Of a stretch of 64,000 bases of DNA, positions 15,381-25,317 are shown in pieces. How positions within the stretch are numbered: position 1 is the stretch's first letter; the number at the start of each line of letters is the position of its first letter. The stretch comes from Thermogemmatispora onikobensis. Lineage in GTDB: Bacteria > Chloroflexota > Ktedonobacteria > Ktedonobacterales > Ktedonobacteraceae. The translations under genes and the position numbers were made by a program. The notes beneath the pieces are model-generated. The model made no database searches, was not told the DNA's origin, and worked only from the letters and a program-made list of their open reading frames with translations. The stretch spans positions 1 to 64,000 of the forward strand of contig NZ_BDGT01000023.1 in assembly GCF_001748285.1 (NCBI RefSeq), written 5' to 3'.

Positions 15381-17834
15381 TCAGGAGGAGGCGGACGACG
15401 GACCAGCGGGCGCCTCCTCCTGGCCTGTCGAGAGCGCCTGCTCCTCCTCCCCTGCCGGGAGCGGCTGCGTAGGAGCCGTCGCCAGGCCCTCACTCGCCGA
15501 GGCAGGCACCTCCCCGGCAGGAGCCTCAGCCAGCACCACCGTTGGAGGAGCGCCGGCGAGCGGCTGCGAGGTCAGCAGAGCCGTCCGAGCCACCGCCGCC
15601 AGCTCCAGCGTCGCATCGAGAGACAAGGCCCGCTCCAGATCGGCCAGGGCCTCAGCTCGTCGCCCCAGGGCCGCCAGCACCTGACCGCGACAGGCCAAAG
15701 CCCAGGCATAGTCTGGGCGCAGGGTCAGGGCCCGCTCAAGGCACGTCAGCGCCTCCTCGTAGCGGCCCAACAAGCGACAGATCTCCCCGCGCTCGCCCCA
15801 GGCCCGCGCCTCATGCGGACTGAGCGCTAAGGCCCGCTCCAGATCGGCCAGGGCCTGCTCATAGTTGCCACACAGGCGGCAGGTCTCGGCACGATGCACC
15901 AGCGCCCAGACATAGCCCTCATCCAGCGCTAAAGCGCGCTCAAAATCCTGCAGCGCCTCCTCATAGCGCCCCAGGCGCGTATAGACCTGGCCGCGACTGG
16001 CCCACGAACGCGCATCGAAAGGATTAAGAGAGAGAACCCGCGCCAGATCCTCCAGGGCCTCGGGATAGCGGCGCAGGCGGCGCAAGATGCGCGACCGCTC
16101 CACAAAGGCCCACACATTCGACTCATCCAGCGCTATAGCCCGGCTGTGATCGGCCAGAGCCTCCGGATAGGCCTGGCGGTAACGCTGCACCCGTCCGCGA
16201 AAAAAGTAGGCTGCCGCGCGGGCCCGTGGAGACAGGCCCGGATACTGACAGAGCCGATCAAAGAGGCGCAGGCCCGTCGCCCAGTCGCCTTCATCCATCG
16301 CCCGCAGCCCGGCCTGCAGCAGCTCCAACAGCTCACGCTGCTCCTGCTCCAGACCGCGCCGCACCTCCTCCAAAGCCGCCATCTCTAGCAGGCGAGTAGC
16401 AAAGCGGCGCTCCTGATAGAGGGCCAGCGTAAAGTATTCGAGCAGCTCCCGCCAATACCTGCCGGCATCGGCGATCAACCCATGATAGAGCGCGTTCAGC
16501 GTTGCCTCCTGCCAGCGGGTCGCCTGCCAGTACTCCTGCCCCGGCACGTAGAGCGCATCCCGCTGCTGCAGGTAGAAGGTCGCCAGGCAGGCATGCAGCT
16601 CGCGATACTCGACGGGACTGCGCCGGCGCAGGTACTCCAGCATCATGCGCCGGACCACCGAATGATAGCGCCAGCCCTCACCGCGCTCACTGACAAAGGG
16701 CAAGGCAATCAACCAGCTAAAGACCCGCTCGACATGGGGAGCCTGCTCCCCCAGCGCACAGCGCAGCAGGCAGGCCAGCACATCGCGATTGAGCAGACGC
16801 GGCAGCGCCCCCAGCAGCGCCGTCTCGCGCAGCGCCGGATCGCTGACCCAGCGCAGAAAGCGCTCCACCATATCGCTGGCCGGCAGCACTGTATAGGTCG
16901 CCCCCGTCTCACGCGGGGCTGCCAGCCAGCTCATCAGCACCGGCAGCCGGCCCGAGACCTCGATAATCTCCTGGCGTCGCAACGGATCGCGCACATGATA
17001 GAGATCGAGAAAGGCCTCGGCCTCCTCCTCCGTGAAGACATCCAGGCGAATCAGCCGCGTCACGCCCCGCAAGACGCCCCACTCGTTTTCCAGCGGATCA
17101 CGACCGGCCACCACCAGGCGGATACGCCCCGAGGGGCGATACTCAGGCAGGCGCAGCAACCACCAGAAGAGGGCCGGGCGCGTCGCCTCGAAATTATCGA
17201 GGCAGAGCAGCACCGGCCAGCGCTCAGCCACCCGATTGAGATCGGCGAAAAAGAGCTGGCTCAGAACCTCCTCCGGCTCACGCAGCAGCTCGATCTCCTC
17301 GCGATTGCCCAGCTTGCGCAGCAGATAGCGCCCCCACTCACTGGCCAGCTCCTCAACCTCCTCCAGCGAGAGATAGGAGAAAGCCGGCCCAACCACCGGC
17401 AGCAACTCGCCGGCCACAAAGGCCAGGCGCAAGAGCGTTCGCACCGACAGGCCCCCCTGACCGCGCGGCGCCTGGGGATCAGACTCAATTTCATGCAGAC
17501 GCTGGTAGTAGAGGCGATGACGATCCTCAAAGGCTTTGAGGCGCAGCCCACGCTGATCGAACTGGGCCGCCAGATGGCCCAAAACGGCCAGGACATCGCG
17601 CTGGCGCTCGTCACACTCAGCCACCAGAAAGCCCAGCTCGCGGGCCAGGGCCTGAAAGCGGCGCAGCAGCGTCGTCTTCCCAACACCAGCCTGGCCAGTC
17701 AGATAAAAGATCAGCGTACGCGGCGGCTCGCGGCGAAGCTCCTCCAGAAAGAGCGCCAGCTCCTGCTCGCGCCCCACAAAGCGCTCACCCTCACTCTGGT
17801 GAATAATCTGGCTCCAGTCCTGGCCTGACGCCAT
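15381..17834 (-). CDS. STAND-type P-loop ATPase with C-terminal TPR array
   Basis: 817 residues. An RFVGREQEL entry motif leads to Walker A TGQAGVGKTT (K53), a Walker B strand VLLCLDNFEA and a sensor region VVAGRDPL, which is the signature of NB-ARC/AAA-like STAND ATPases. A winged-helix region around 330-450 is followed by at least seven tetratricopeptide repeats (~510-770), with recurring LxRYEEAL.DLERALAL motifs, and a disordered Ala/Glu/Pro tail. Such proteins act as signal-dependent switches, in transcription, in signalling or in defence, with the TPRs as sensor. No effector domain is visible at the N-terminus. The start has GGGGAGG about 9 bases upstream. The gene is convergent with the MutS-like gene, 48 bases between stops. 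Confidence 0.85.
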   Translation of the reverse strand: MASGQDWSQIIHQSEGERFVGREQELALFLEELRREPPRTLIFYLTGQAGVGKTTLLRRFQALARELGFLVAECDERQRDVLAVLGHLAAQFDQRGLRLKAFEDRHRLYYQRLHEIESDPQAPRGQGGLSVRTLLRLAFVAGELLPVVGPAFSYLSLEEVEELASEWGRYLLRKLGNREEIELLREPEEVLSQLFFADLNRVAERWPVLLCLDNFEATRPALFWWLLRLPEYRPSGRIRLVVAGRDPLENEWGVLRGVTRLIRLDVFTEEEAEAFLDLYHVRDPLRRQEIIEVSGRLPVLMSWLAAPRETGATYTVLPASDMVERFLRWVSDPALRETALLGALPRLLNRDVLACLLRCALGEQAPHVERVFSWLIALPFVSERGEGWRYHSVVRRMMLEYLRRRSPVEYRELHACLATFYLQQRDALYVPGQEYWQATRWQEATLNALYHGLIADAGRYWRELLEYFTLALYQERRFATRLLEMAALEEVRRGLEQEQRELLELLQAGLRAMDEGDWATGLRLFDRLCQYPGLSPRARAAAYFFRGRVQRYRQAYPEALADHSRAIALDESNVWAFVERSRILRRLRRYPEALEDLARVLSLNPFDARSWASRGQVYTRLGRYEEALQDFERALALDEGYVWALVHRAETCRLCGNYEQALADLERALALSPHEARAWGERGEICRLLGRYEEALTCLERALTLRPDYAWALACRGQVLAALGRRAEALADLERALSLDATLELAAVARTALLTSQPLAGAPPTVVLAEAPAGEVPASASEGLATAPTQPLPAGEEEQALSTGQEEAPAGPSSASS

Positions 17835-17959
17835 CAGTATAGTCCTCCCCTGGAATCAGCCATCAGTACATCAGTACAGGGCGGCGCTGAGCACCCTGGC
17901 CTCACCGCTCTCCCGAACAGAACAGCCAGGCCGGGCGCGCCGGCAGCCAGCAGCGCCCC

Positions 17960-18799
17960 CTAGTGCTCCTCTATCGACGAAGGAGCGGCAGCGGCCTGCC
18001 CTGCCGACAGCGCCGCCGCCTCCTCCTCAGCCACCAGGCCACCGGCATAGCGGCACTCGCTCAGCAGCGGGCAGGCGGGACAGCGCGGGCGCTGCGCCAG
18101 GCAGACGCGCCGTCCGTGACGGATCAGATTAACATGCAGCGCATAAACCCAGGCCGGCGGCGTCATCTGAGCCAGCAGCACATGCGCCTGCTCGGCGCTC
18201 ACCTTCGGCCCCAGCAGACCCAGGCGGCGCGCCACCCGGTGCACATGCGTATCGACCGGCATCACCGGCCAGCCCAGCGCAAAGAGCAGCACACAGGCCG
18301 CCGTCTTCGGGCCCACGCCCGGCAGCTCCTGTAAATACTCCCAGGCTTCCAAAGGCTGGCGGCGGCGCAGCTCGGCGCACAAGAAAGCCTCCAGCGACTC
18401 ACCGCCAGCCGTCGCCGGAGCGCACTCAGCCTGAGCCTCACGCCGACGCGCCAGCTCAGCCAGCACCTCCTGAATGCGGCGCGCCTTCAGATTGGCCAGA
18501 CCGCCACAGCGAATCACCGCCGCCAGCCGCTCCGTCGGAGTCGCCAGCAGCTCCTCCCAAGCTGGAAAAGCGGCTCGCAACTGCCCATAAGCCCGCTCCG
18601 AATTCATATCCGAGGTATGCTGCGACAGGATCGTCCCAATCAGCTCCCCCAACGGCTCACCGGAAGGCCGCCAGACAGGCTCACCATAGACCTCCAGCAG
18701 CCGCTGATACACCCGCGCCAGGTGCACCGGAGGAAGCCCTCCGCCATCGGCAGACTGCGATTCTGGACCAGCCGCATCAGGCTGCACAGGCTGCATCAT
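17960..18799 (-). CDS. nth: Endonuclease III-type DNA glycosylase/AP lyase
   Basis: 279 residues. It removes oxidised pyrimidines from DNA and nicks the abasic site. The HhH-GPD core shows LPGVGPKTAACVLLF with the catalytic K165 and PVDTHVHR with D183, 18 residues apart as in the family. Four cysteines in the pattern C-x6-C-x2-C-x5-C (CLAQRPRCPACPLLSEC) bind the 4Fe-4S cluster. The N-terminal ~30 and C-terminal ~25 residues are extra and probably disordered. Two adjacent ATGs lie at 18799 and 18796; GAAGGG upstream is about 14 bases away, so the start is approximate. It lies 164 bases downstream of the helicase gene on the same strand. Confidence 0.93.
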   Translation of the reverse strand: MMQPVQPDAAGPESQSADGGGLPPVHLARVYQRLLEVYGEPVWRPSGEPLGELIGTILSQHTSDMNSERAYGQLRAAFPAWEELLATPTERLAAVIRCGGLANLKARRIQEVLAELARRREAQAECAPATAGGESLEAFLCAELRRRQPLEAWEYLQELPGVGPKTAACVLLFALGWPVMPVDTHVHRVARRLGLLGPKVSAEQAHVLLAQMTPPAWVYALHVNLIRHGRRVCLAQRPRCPACPLLSECRYAGGLVAEEEAAALSAGQAAAAPSSIEEH

Positions 18800-18963
18800 C
18801 GTCAGAGAAACCCACCCTTCAGGAGACTGCTGACAGCCCTTCGTCCACAGAGAGACGAGACCGTCTTTCGCTGTATTGTAGTACACAGCTCGCCATACAG
18901 CAACCGCCGTCCCGGGCCGACTCGCCGTCTCCTCACGGGGCCAGGGCCAGCCCCCACTCAGGC

Positions 18964-21105
18964 TCAGGCCACATTCCAATAGGCGGCATCGAAGCCTTCC
19001 AGCAACGGCGACGTAGCCGCCTGCGGGACCACCACCAGCAGGGCGCGCATGGCCCGCGTCATCCCCACGAAGAGCGTCCGCCGATCGATGGCCTGCAGCT
19101 CGCTCTGCTCCTCGGCGTTCAAGGCCGACAGCGCGCTGCGCGGCCAGCCTTCCTCAGTAAAGCCAGCCAGGGCCACCACCGGAAACTCCAGGCCCTTGGC
19201 CGACTGCAGCGTCAGCACCTTCACCCCCGCCGCCTGCAGATCCAGCTCATGGCCGCGCATAAAGCTGGCCGGCAGTCCCTGAGCCTGCAGCGCTGCCGCC
19301 AGCCGCTGGCCAGCCCGCCTCGTCGGCGTCAGCACCGCGCAGGCCCCAATTCCCAGCCGCAGCTCATGGGCCGCCGCCGGCAGAAAGCGGCGCAAGAGAT
19401 CGACCTCCTCAGCCTGCGAAGCCACGCGCCGCAAAGCCGGCATCGGCCCACTATGCTCATAGCGCCGCTCGCCCGACTCCCCATCCAGCTCGCCAGCCAC
19501 CTGAGCCTGCAAATACGTCCGCGCCGCCTCGCCGATCTCGCGCGTCGAGCGATAATTGACCGTCAACACCGCGGTCCGCCCGCGAAAGCGCAGCAACTCA
19601 TGGACCTCCGTCCAGGCAAAACCGCTGCCATAGATCGACTGATTGGCATCCGCTGTAATGAAGAGCAGCCGCGGATCGCGACAGAGCAAGACCAGCAGGC
19701 GCAGCGCCGCCGGATCAAGATCCTGAGCCTCATCGATCAGCACCGCATCATAGCAAGGCGCCAGCCGTCCAGCCGCAGCCCAGGCCGCCGCGCGGGCCCG
19801 CACCTGCTGCCAGGTCTCCTTACCCCGCAGACGGACCAGGGCCACAAAGCGCTCATAGAGCGCCCACACCGCCCGGCGCTGCAGTGGCGAAAGGGCCACC
19901 CGCCGGCCCGGACGCGGCGCCCGCAAATACGCCTCCAGCGAAGGGATCTGACGCGCCAGAATGACCTGAGTCAGCTCGCGCCTCAGATACTCCGCCCCAA
20001 GCTGGCCCAGCACCTGACGCTGCGCCCGCTGCTGAGCCGGCGACCCTGTGAAGCGCACCGTCTCCAGGGCCTGTGCAAAGAGCTGCTGCTCCTCCTGCGG
20101 CGTCAGCGGCCTGGGCGGCTCCCCCAGATCGCTGAGCAACTGAAAGATCAAACGATCCGCCGTCTGCACCTCCACAAAGCGCAGATCCACCCCCGGCAAC
20201 TGACGCAGCAACTGCTCACACGAGCGCACCAGCGCATTGGTATAGGTCGTAAAGAGCAGGCGCGCCTCCCGCCGCCCCTGGCGGCGCAGCTCCTCCTGCA
20301 AAGCCCGCACCCGATAGAGCGCAATCGTACTCTTCCCCGTTCCCGGACCACCCTTGAGCAGCGTCGGGCCGCCCGAGCGCAGGCCCCGCAGCACAAAGGT
20401 CTCCTGCTCCGGCGAGAGATGCAACAGAAAGCCAACCAGCTCCCCCTCGCGATAGCGCAGCAGATCCTCAACATCGCTCAGGAGATAGTCCGGCTGCTGG
20501 AGCACCGAGACCAGGGGCCGCTCAAACATATGCTGATCGATCAGCAGCAAATACTCATCGGGCACGCCCGGACAATCCAGCAACTCCTCCTCGGTCGCCA
20601 AAGGCAAAAGGCGGGCATGGAACTCCGGCGGCACCCGCAGGCGCGTCAGCAGCTCGGCAGTGATCGGCTCGGGCAGCGGGCGCCTGGGCGCAGGCTGAGG
20701 CGCCAGCCAGCGCTCCCAGTAGGCCGGAGCCGGGGCAGACGGCGCCGCCTGCCGGTTCTCCTCAGCGGCGCCTTCGACGGCAGCCACCAGCGCGAGGTCC
20801 AGCTCCTCAGCCGGGACAGCGGCATCCAGCTCGCCGTCGTAGGTTGCCTGATCGCGCCGGCGCAGGGCCAGCACATAGATATACGGACGTTTCAGCGCAT
20901 AGAAAATGCGATAGACCCCGCAGCGCAAGCGATAGACCGGTATCCCCATATGGCGAACCTGACAGCGCGTGTAGCCATCGGGATAAGGGTCCTTCAACAG
21001 GAGATTGAGCTTCTCGATAACCAGGCGGATCTCTTTAGGAGAGAGAGCTTGCAGCGCACGGAGAAATTCAGGTTTTTGCAAGAGACACCAATCACCAGCG
21101 GCCAT
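18964..21105 (-). CDS. RelE-fold domain fused to UvrD/Rep-type superfamily 1 helicase
   Basis: 713 residues. Residues ~1-95 (FLRALQALSPKEIRLVIEKL, then YRLRCGVYRIFYAL, then YVLALRRRDQATY) have the pattern of RelE/ParE mRNA interferase-like toxins. The rest is a UvrD-like 3'-5' helicase: Walker A GGPGTGKST (K258), LIDEAQDLDP, TADANQSIYGSGFAW, LTVNYRST, LTLQSAKGLEFPVVAL and LFVGMTRAMRALLVV cover motifs I-VI. No nuclease domain follows. The ATG at 21105 has GGAGGG 8 bases upstream. Such fusions occur in genome data, and their role is not settled. DNA repair, phage defence or a tethered toxin are all possible. No antitoxin gene is seen. Confidence 0.88.
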   Translation of the reverse strand: MAAGDWCLLQKPEFLRALQALSPKEIRLVIEKLNLLLKDPYPDGYTRCQVRHMGIPVYRLRCGVYRIFYALKRPYIYVLALRRRDQATYDGELDAAVPAEELDLALVAAVEGAAEENRQAAPSAPAPAYWERWLAPQPAPRRPLPEPITAELLTRLRVPPEFHARLLPLATEEELLDCPGVPDEYLLLIDQHMFERPLVSVLQQPDYLLSDVEDLLRYREGELVGFLLHLSPEQETFVLRGLRSGGPTLLKGGPGTGKSTIALYRVRALQEELRRQGRREARLLFTTYTNALVRSCEQLLRQLPGVDLRFVEVQTADRLIFQLLSDLGEPPRPLTPQEEQQLFAQALETVRFTGSPAQQRAQRQVLGQLGAEYLRRELTQVILARQIPSLEAYLRAPRPGRRVALSPLQRRAVWALYERFVALVRLRGKETWQQVRARAAAWAAAGRLAPCYDAVLIDEAQDLDPAALRLLVLLCRDPRLLFITADANQSIYGSGFAWTEVHELLRFRGRTAVLTVNYRSTREIGEAARTYLQAQVAGELDGESGERRYEHSGPMPALRRVASQAEEVDLLRRFLPAAAHELRLGIGACAVLTPTRRAGQRLAAALQAQGLPASFMRGHELDLQAAGVKVLTLQSAKGLEFPVVALAGFTEEGWPRSALSALNAEEQSELQAIDRRTLFVGMTRAMRALLVVVPQAATSPLLEGFDAAYWNVA

Positions 21106-21362
21106 CAGCGTACCCTCCAAACAAACGTACCCCGCGGGGCGGCAGACCTGGCAATCAACTGCTTTATATCAAAGTATATTACCACTATTTTCACTAGAAA
21201 TAAAACGCGCCCAAGCCACAGATTTAGCAGATCGCACCACGGCGACCAATCCCTCAAGAAGAGGCGCCTTCGGCCAGGCCACCACCGAGGGGAGAGAGAG
21301 CAGGTCAGCCGGGCAGGAGAGACCAGCCGGCACCAGAGTCAGAAGAAGGGGGTATCAGAGGG

Positions 21363-21405
21363 AGGCTCAGCCCTGGCCCTCGTCGTGAGAGTCAGGGCTG
21401 AGCCT
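21363..21405 (-). terminator. Stem-loop after the GH1 gene
   Basis: Perfect 13-bp stem (21363-21375 with 21393-21405) with a 17-base loop, about 135 bases after the GH1 stop. No T run follows on the minus strand. It would close the ABC transporter/beta-glucosidase transcript. Confidence 0.55.
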
Positions 21406-21540
21406 TTGGGGAGGGAAAGCAAGCACAGGGACAGAATGAACAATCTGGCCTGTCCCCGCGGTTTCAGGCGCCGCCTGCGCCGTCGACAGGGCAGGAAGGA
21501 GCGGCAGCGGGTTGTCAAGCTCCGTCGGACCCACCCAGGC

Positions 21541-22941
21541 TTAGCAGCAGCGGGCGCGTGTGCGGAAAGCCTGCAGCAGGGCCGCATACCAGTGGCCACT
21601 CTCCTTGATCACCCGTCGCTGCGAGGCATAATCAACATAGACGATGCCAAAGCGCTTACGGTAGCCCTCGGCCCACTCGAAATTATCGAGCAGGGACCAG
21701 ACAAAATAGCCACAGAGCGGCGCCCCCTGCTCCAGCGCCTCAGCACAGGCACTGATATACGACGCCAGATAGGCCACGCGGCGCGGATCGTGGACCGTCT
21801 CGCCTCCATCCCACTCATCGGGGAACGCCGCCCCATTCTCCGTCACATAGAGCCGCTGCACCGGATACTCGCGACTCACATCGAGGAGCAGATCGCGGAG
21901 GCCCTGGGGAAAGATCTCCCAGGCCATATCGGTATAACAGGCATTAGGGACTGGCGAGACCGTTCGGCACTGATCGGCCAGTGGCGGCTCCGGTGACCCG
22001 CGCACCACCATCCGCGAATAGTTATTGACCCCCAGGAAATCCAGAGGGGCCGCCACCAGTTCCAGATCGCCCTCCTCGATCGGCGGCGGATTGAGGCCCA
22101 AAGCGGCAAAGAGGCCCTCGGGATAGCACCCGTGATAGAGCGGGTCAAGGAACCAGCGATTTGAGAACGCATGGGCCAGAGCCATATCGCGCAGCGTTTC
22201 CGGGCGCTCATCGGCCCCATAGACCTTCACCAGCACCTGGGCCGTTCCGATCTGGGCCTGCGCTGGCAAGACTGCCCGCAGGCGAGGGACAGCCAGCCCA
22301 TGAGCCAGCAAGAGATGATGGGCCGCATCGACCGCCGCCTGCCGATCGCACAGGCCCGGGGCGTGCACGCCGATACCGTAGCCCAGATAGGCGCTACACC
22401 ACGGCTCATTGAGCGTCATCCAATGCAAGACGCGATCGCCGAGCCGACGGGCCACCACCTCCGCATAGTCGGCAAAAGCATAGGCTGTCGAGCGCGCACG
22501 CCAGCCGCCCTCACGCTCCAGGGCTGACGGCAGATCCCAATGATACAGCGTCACAAACGGCTGAATGCCCGCATCCAGCAGCGCATCCACCAGGCGATCA
22601 TAGAAATCCAGACCTGCCGGATTGACCGGGCCACGCCCCTCGGGCAGCACTCGCGGCCAGGCGATAGAAAAACGGTAGGCATTCAAGCCCAGGCGCGCCA
22701 TCAGAGCCACATCCTCGCGATAGCGACGGTAATGATCTGCAGCCGGCGCCCCGCTCTGGCCATCGGCGACCCGGCCCGGCGTCGCCGAAAAATCATCCCA
22801 GATCGAAGGGCCGCGGCCATCCTCAGCGACCGCCCCCTCCACCTGATACGAAGAAGTCGCGGCTCCCCAGAAGAAGCCAGTGGGAAAGCGTGCAGCCAGG
22901 TCCTCAACCGCCTGGAACGAGACAGTGGGGATACTCGTCAT
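21541..22941 (-). CDS. GH1 beta-glucosidase
   Basis: 466 residues, the normal length for family GH1. It hydrolyses cellobiose and short beta-glucans from the non-reducing end, in the cytoplasm (no signal peptide). The family markers are FFWGAATSSYQVEG near the N-terminus, acid/base E179 in TLNEPW, nucleophile E368 in YVTENG, and SLLDNFEWAEGY near the end. It follows two permease genes and a binding-protein gene, so it should act on the imported oligosaccharides. It could also act on beta-galactosides or fucosides, as many GH1 enzymes do. Confidence 0.95.
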   Translation of the reverse strand: MTSIPTVSFQAVEDLAARFPTGFFWGAATSSYQVEGAVAEDGRGPSIWDDFSATPGRVADGQSGAPAADHYRRYREDVALMARLGLNAYRFSIAWPRVLPEGRGPVNPAGLDFYDRLVDALLDAGIQPFVTLYHWDLPSALEREGGWRARSTAYAFADYAEVVARRLGDRVLHWMTLNEPWCSAYLGYGIGVHAPGLCDRQAAVDAAHHLLLAHGLAVPRLRAVLPAQAQIGTAQVLVKVYGADERPETLRDMALAHAFSNRWFLDPLYHGCYPEGLFAALGLNPPPIEEGDLELVAAPLDFLGVNNYSRMVVRGSPEPPLADQCRTVSPVPNACYTDMAWEIFPQGLRDLLLDVSREYPVQRLYVTENGAAFPDEWDGGETVHDPRRVAYLASYISACAEALEQGAPLCGYFVWSLLDNFEWAEGYRKRFGIVYVDYASQRRVIKESGHWYAALLQAFRTRARCC

Positions 22942-23113
22942 GCGTTCTCCTGTTCTCTATCCTCTCGGGAATGATGGTCTCTCACTCAAGCAAGAGAGAG
23001 CAAGCGGCCAGTCGGCGGAGCCGGGAGAGAGGCCCTGGCCTCTGCCTCTGCCAGGCGGCGAGAGCGAGCCCGCAACGACACAGGCCAGGGCCCAGGCAGT
23101 GCGCCCGCCACCG

Positions 23114-24202
23114 CTAGCCGAGACTACGTGAGGCACCGACAGGAGCCGTCTCGGAGCCAGGGCCTCCCCCGAGGGAGCGGGCCAGCATCTGGCGCAGCAG
23201 GCGCTTGCTCGGTCGGGCCTCGCTGCGCAGGCGAGGATTGGCCACCTCATCGATGCCGAAATTGATCAAAGCCAGCCCGGCCCCCAGCAGGGCAATACAG
23301 AGGCCCGGGGCAGCGAACCACCACCAGGCCCCCAGCAGCAAAGCATCGTTATTCTGGGCCCAGTAGAACATCGTGCCCCAGTCGACCACCGTCACATCGC
23401 CCAGACCCAGGAACTCCAGGCCGGCGGCAGCCAGAATCACATAGATCGCCGTGCCCACAAAACCCGCGGCCACAATGGCGATCTCATTCGGGAAAATCTC
23501 AAAGAAGATGATGCGCCAGGTTGACTCACCGCCAGAGCGGGCCGCCTCCACAAAATCGCGCCGGCGCAGCGACAGCGTCTGCGCGCGCAGCACCCGCGCC
23601 TGATAGGCCCAGCTTGTCAGGGTGATCACCACCGCCACCGTCAACGGCCCCTTAAAGGGCACGTAAGCGGCCAGCAGCACCGCCAGCGGGAAGCTCGGCA
23701 GCACCAGGAAGACATTGATCAGCAGCGAAAGCACCTCATCGACGATCCCCCCCAGGTAGCCGGCGCACAGGCCCACCAGGACCGAAATAGCCGTCACCAC
23801 CAGGCCCGTGGCCATGCCCCAAAGGATCGAGACCCGCGTGCCCACCACCAACTGACTAAAGATATCCTGACCAGTCTGCGTCGTCCCCAGCCAGTGACTG
23901 GACGATGGCGGCACCAGCACATCGTTCGACAAAGCGCTCGGGTCCCTATGGATAAAAAACGGCCCAAAGATCGCCACCAGGAAGAAGAACCCCACAATGC
24001 ATATCCCCACCATCGCCTTGCGATTGAGCGTAAAGATGCGCCATAGACTCATCCAGGGCCGCTCAGACACCGGAGTCGGAGCCAGTGCCGGGCCAGGCAG
24101 AGCAGCCGGTCCCAACCCCGCCGTCGTACCCGCCCCTGCCCCCTGCTGAGGCTGGCTCAGGGGCGCGACCACTGGCTCTGGCGATTGCGGTAGCATAGCC
24201 AT
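23114..24202 (-). CDS. ABC transporter permease, DppC/OppC type
   Basis: 362 residues. A ~60-residue Pro/Gln-rich cytoplasmic N-terminus is followed by about six membrane helices. The EAA-type loop RRRDFVEAARSGGESTWRIIFFEIFPN is the contact site for the ATPase. It is the second inner-membrane subunit of a family-5 (oligopeptide-type) importer. The ATG at 24202 has AAGGAG 8 bases upstream. It lies 143 bases after the partner permease. The genes around it suggest that the cargo is a beta-gluco-oligosaccharide, as for related Thermotoga transporters, rather than a peptide. No ATPase gene accompanies it. Confidence 0.9.
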   Translation of the reverse strand: MAMLPQSPEPVVAPLSQPQQGAGAGTTAGLGPAALPGPALAPTPVSERPWMSLWRIFTLNRKAMVGICIVGFFFLVAIFGPFFIHRDPSALSNDVLVPPSSSHWLGTTQTGQDIFSQLVVGTRVSILWGMATGLVVTAISVLVGLCAGYLGGIVDEVLSLLINVFLVLPSFPLAVLLAAYVPFKGPLTVAVVITLTSWAYQARVLRAQTLSLRRRDFVEAARSGGESTWRIIFFEIFPNEIAIVAAGFVGTAIYVILAAAGLEFLGLGDVTVVDWGTMFYWAQNNDALLLGAWWWFAAPGLCIALLGAGLALINFGIDEVANPRLRSEARPSKRLLRQMLARSLGGGPGSETAPVGASRSLG

Positions 24203-24345
24203 GATCGATCTCTCCTTCTCTCTCTCCGTCTGCGACTCTCGCAGCACTGCTGCGCTCGCTGCGGACCACGTGGTTGCAGCCAACCGACCGCACCGTCGCC
24301 GTCCCCTTGCTGCGCTCACCACTCATCCGCCCCGAACCAGCCAGG

Positions 24346-25317
24346 CTAGCGCACGCGCGGATCAAGCACCAGATAGGCCAGGTCGGCCAGGAAATTGGCG
24401 CCCAGGACCGCCAGGGCAATCAGCAGGAAAATGCCCTGCAACAAGGGATAATCGGAATTCTGCGCAGCCTGCAACAAGGCGAAGCCCACGCCGGGATACG
24501 AAAAGACCACTTCTGTCAAGAGCGAGCCAGCCACCACAAAGCCCAGCGAAAGGGCGAAGCCGGTCACATTCGGCAGAATCGCATTGCGGGCCGCATAGGA
24601 GAACATCACCCGCCCCTCCTTGAGGCCCTTGGCCTCGGCCAGCAAGACATAGTCCTCGGTCAGGGTCGTAATCATGGCGTTGCGCATCCCGAGCATCCAG
24701 CCGGAGATCGAGGCCAGGACGATGGTAAAACCGGGCAGCAGAGCATGATTGAGCGCGCTCAGCAAGAAATCCGGTGTCAGCGCCACCGTCAAGGACGTAT
24801 CGTAGCCGCCGTTCACCGGGAACCACCTCAAAGTATAGGCCAAGAGATAGAGCGCAATCAGCGCCAGCCAGAAGTAGGGAATGGCCGAGAAGAACGTCAA
24901 GAAAGGCGGCAGGACATTATCAAGGAACGAACCTCGTCGCCAGGCGATAAAGACGCCGAGCAGCGACCCCAAGACAAAGCTGATCAGCACAGACGTCCCG
25001 ACCAGGGCCAGGGTCCAGGGCAGCTCTTGAGCCAGGACCGTAGCCACGGGCGTCGGGAAGTAGGTAAAAGAAGTACCGAGATCGCCGTGGAGCAGATTCC
25101 CCAGGTACTGAATATACTGCACCCAGAGCGGATCGTGCGAAATGCCAAACTGCAGTTCCAGAGCATGGATGGCCTGGGGCGTCATGCGCCCCTGGAAACG
25201 GGCCATCAGCGCCCCTGCTGGATCGCCCGGGATCAAGCGCGGGATAATAAAATTCAAGGTAATCGAGGCCCACAAGGCCACCAGGTAGAAGCCAAGGCGG
25301 CGCAGTACATGCCTCAT
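24346..25317 (-). CDS. ABC transporter permease, DppB/OppB type
   Basis: 323 residues with a membrane helix right at the N-terminus (GFYLVALWASITLNFIIPRLIPGDP, the standard DppB opening) and about six helices in all. The EAA loop reads LTEDYVLLAEAKGLKEGRVMFSYAARNAILP. It pairs with the DppC-type subunit downstream to form the channel. The ATG at 25317 has GGAGG and AAGGGG within 20 bases upstream. An unusually long 487-base gap separates it from the binding-protein gene. Confidence 0.92.
   Translation of the reverse strand: MRHVLRRLGFYLVALWASITLNFIIPRLIPGDPAGALMARFQGRMTPQAIHALELQFGISHDPLWVQYIQYLGNLLHGDLGTSFTYFPTPVATVLAQELPWTLALVGTSVLISFVLGSLLGVFIAWRRGSFLDNVLPPFLTFFSAIPYFWLALIALYLLAYTLRWFPVNGGYDTSLTVALTPDFLLSALNHALLPGFTIVLASISGWMLGMRNAMITTLTEDYVLLAEAKGLKEGRVMFSYAARNAILPNVTGFALSLGFVVAGSLLTEVVFSYPGVGFALLQAAQNSDYPLLQGIFLLIALAVLGANFLADLAYLVLDPRVR

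Noticed and set aside
16482-17828. 448-codon plus-strand frame opposite the STAND/TPR gene
   Set aside because: Gln/Leu/Arg-rich antisense translation of TPR and ATPase codons.
19249-21996. Very long plus-strand open frame (915 codons) opposite the helicase
   Set aside because: Gln/Arg/Pro-rich translation without domains. It is the antisense shadow of a GC-rich gene whose own frame has all helicase motifs.
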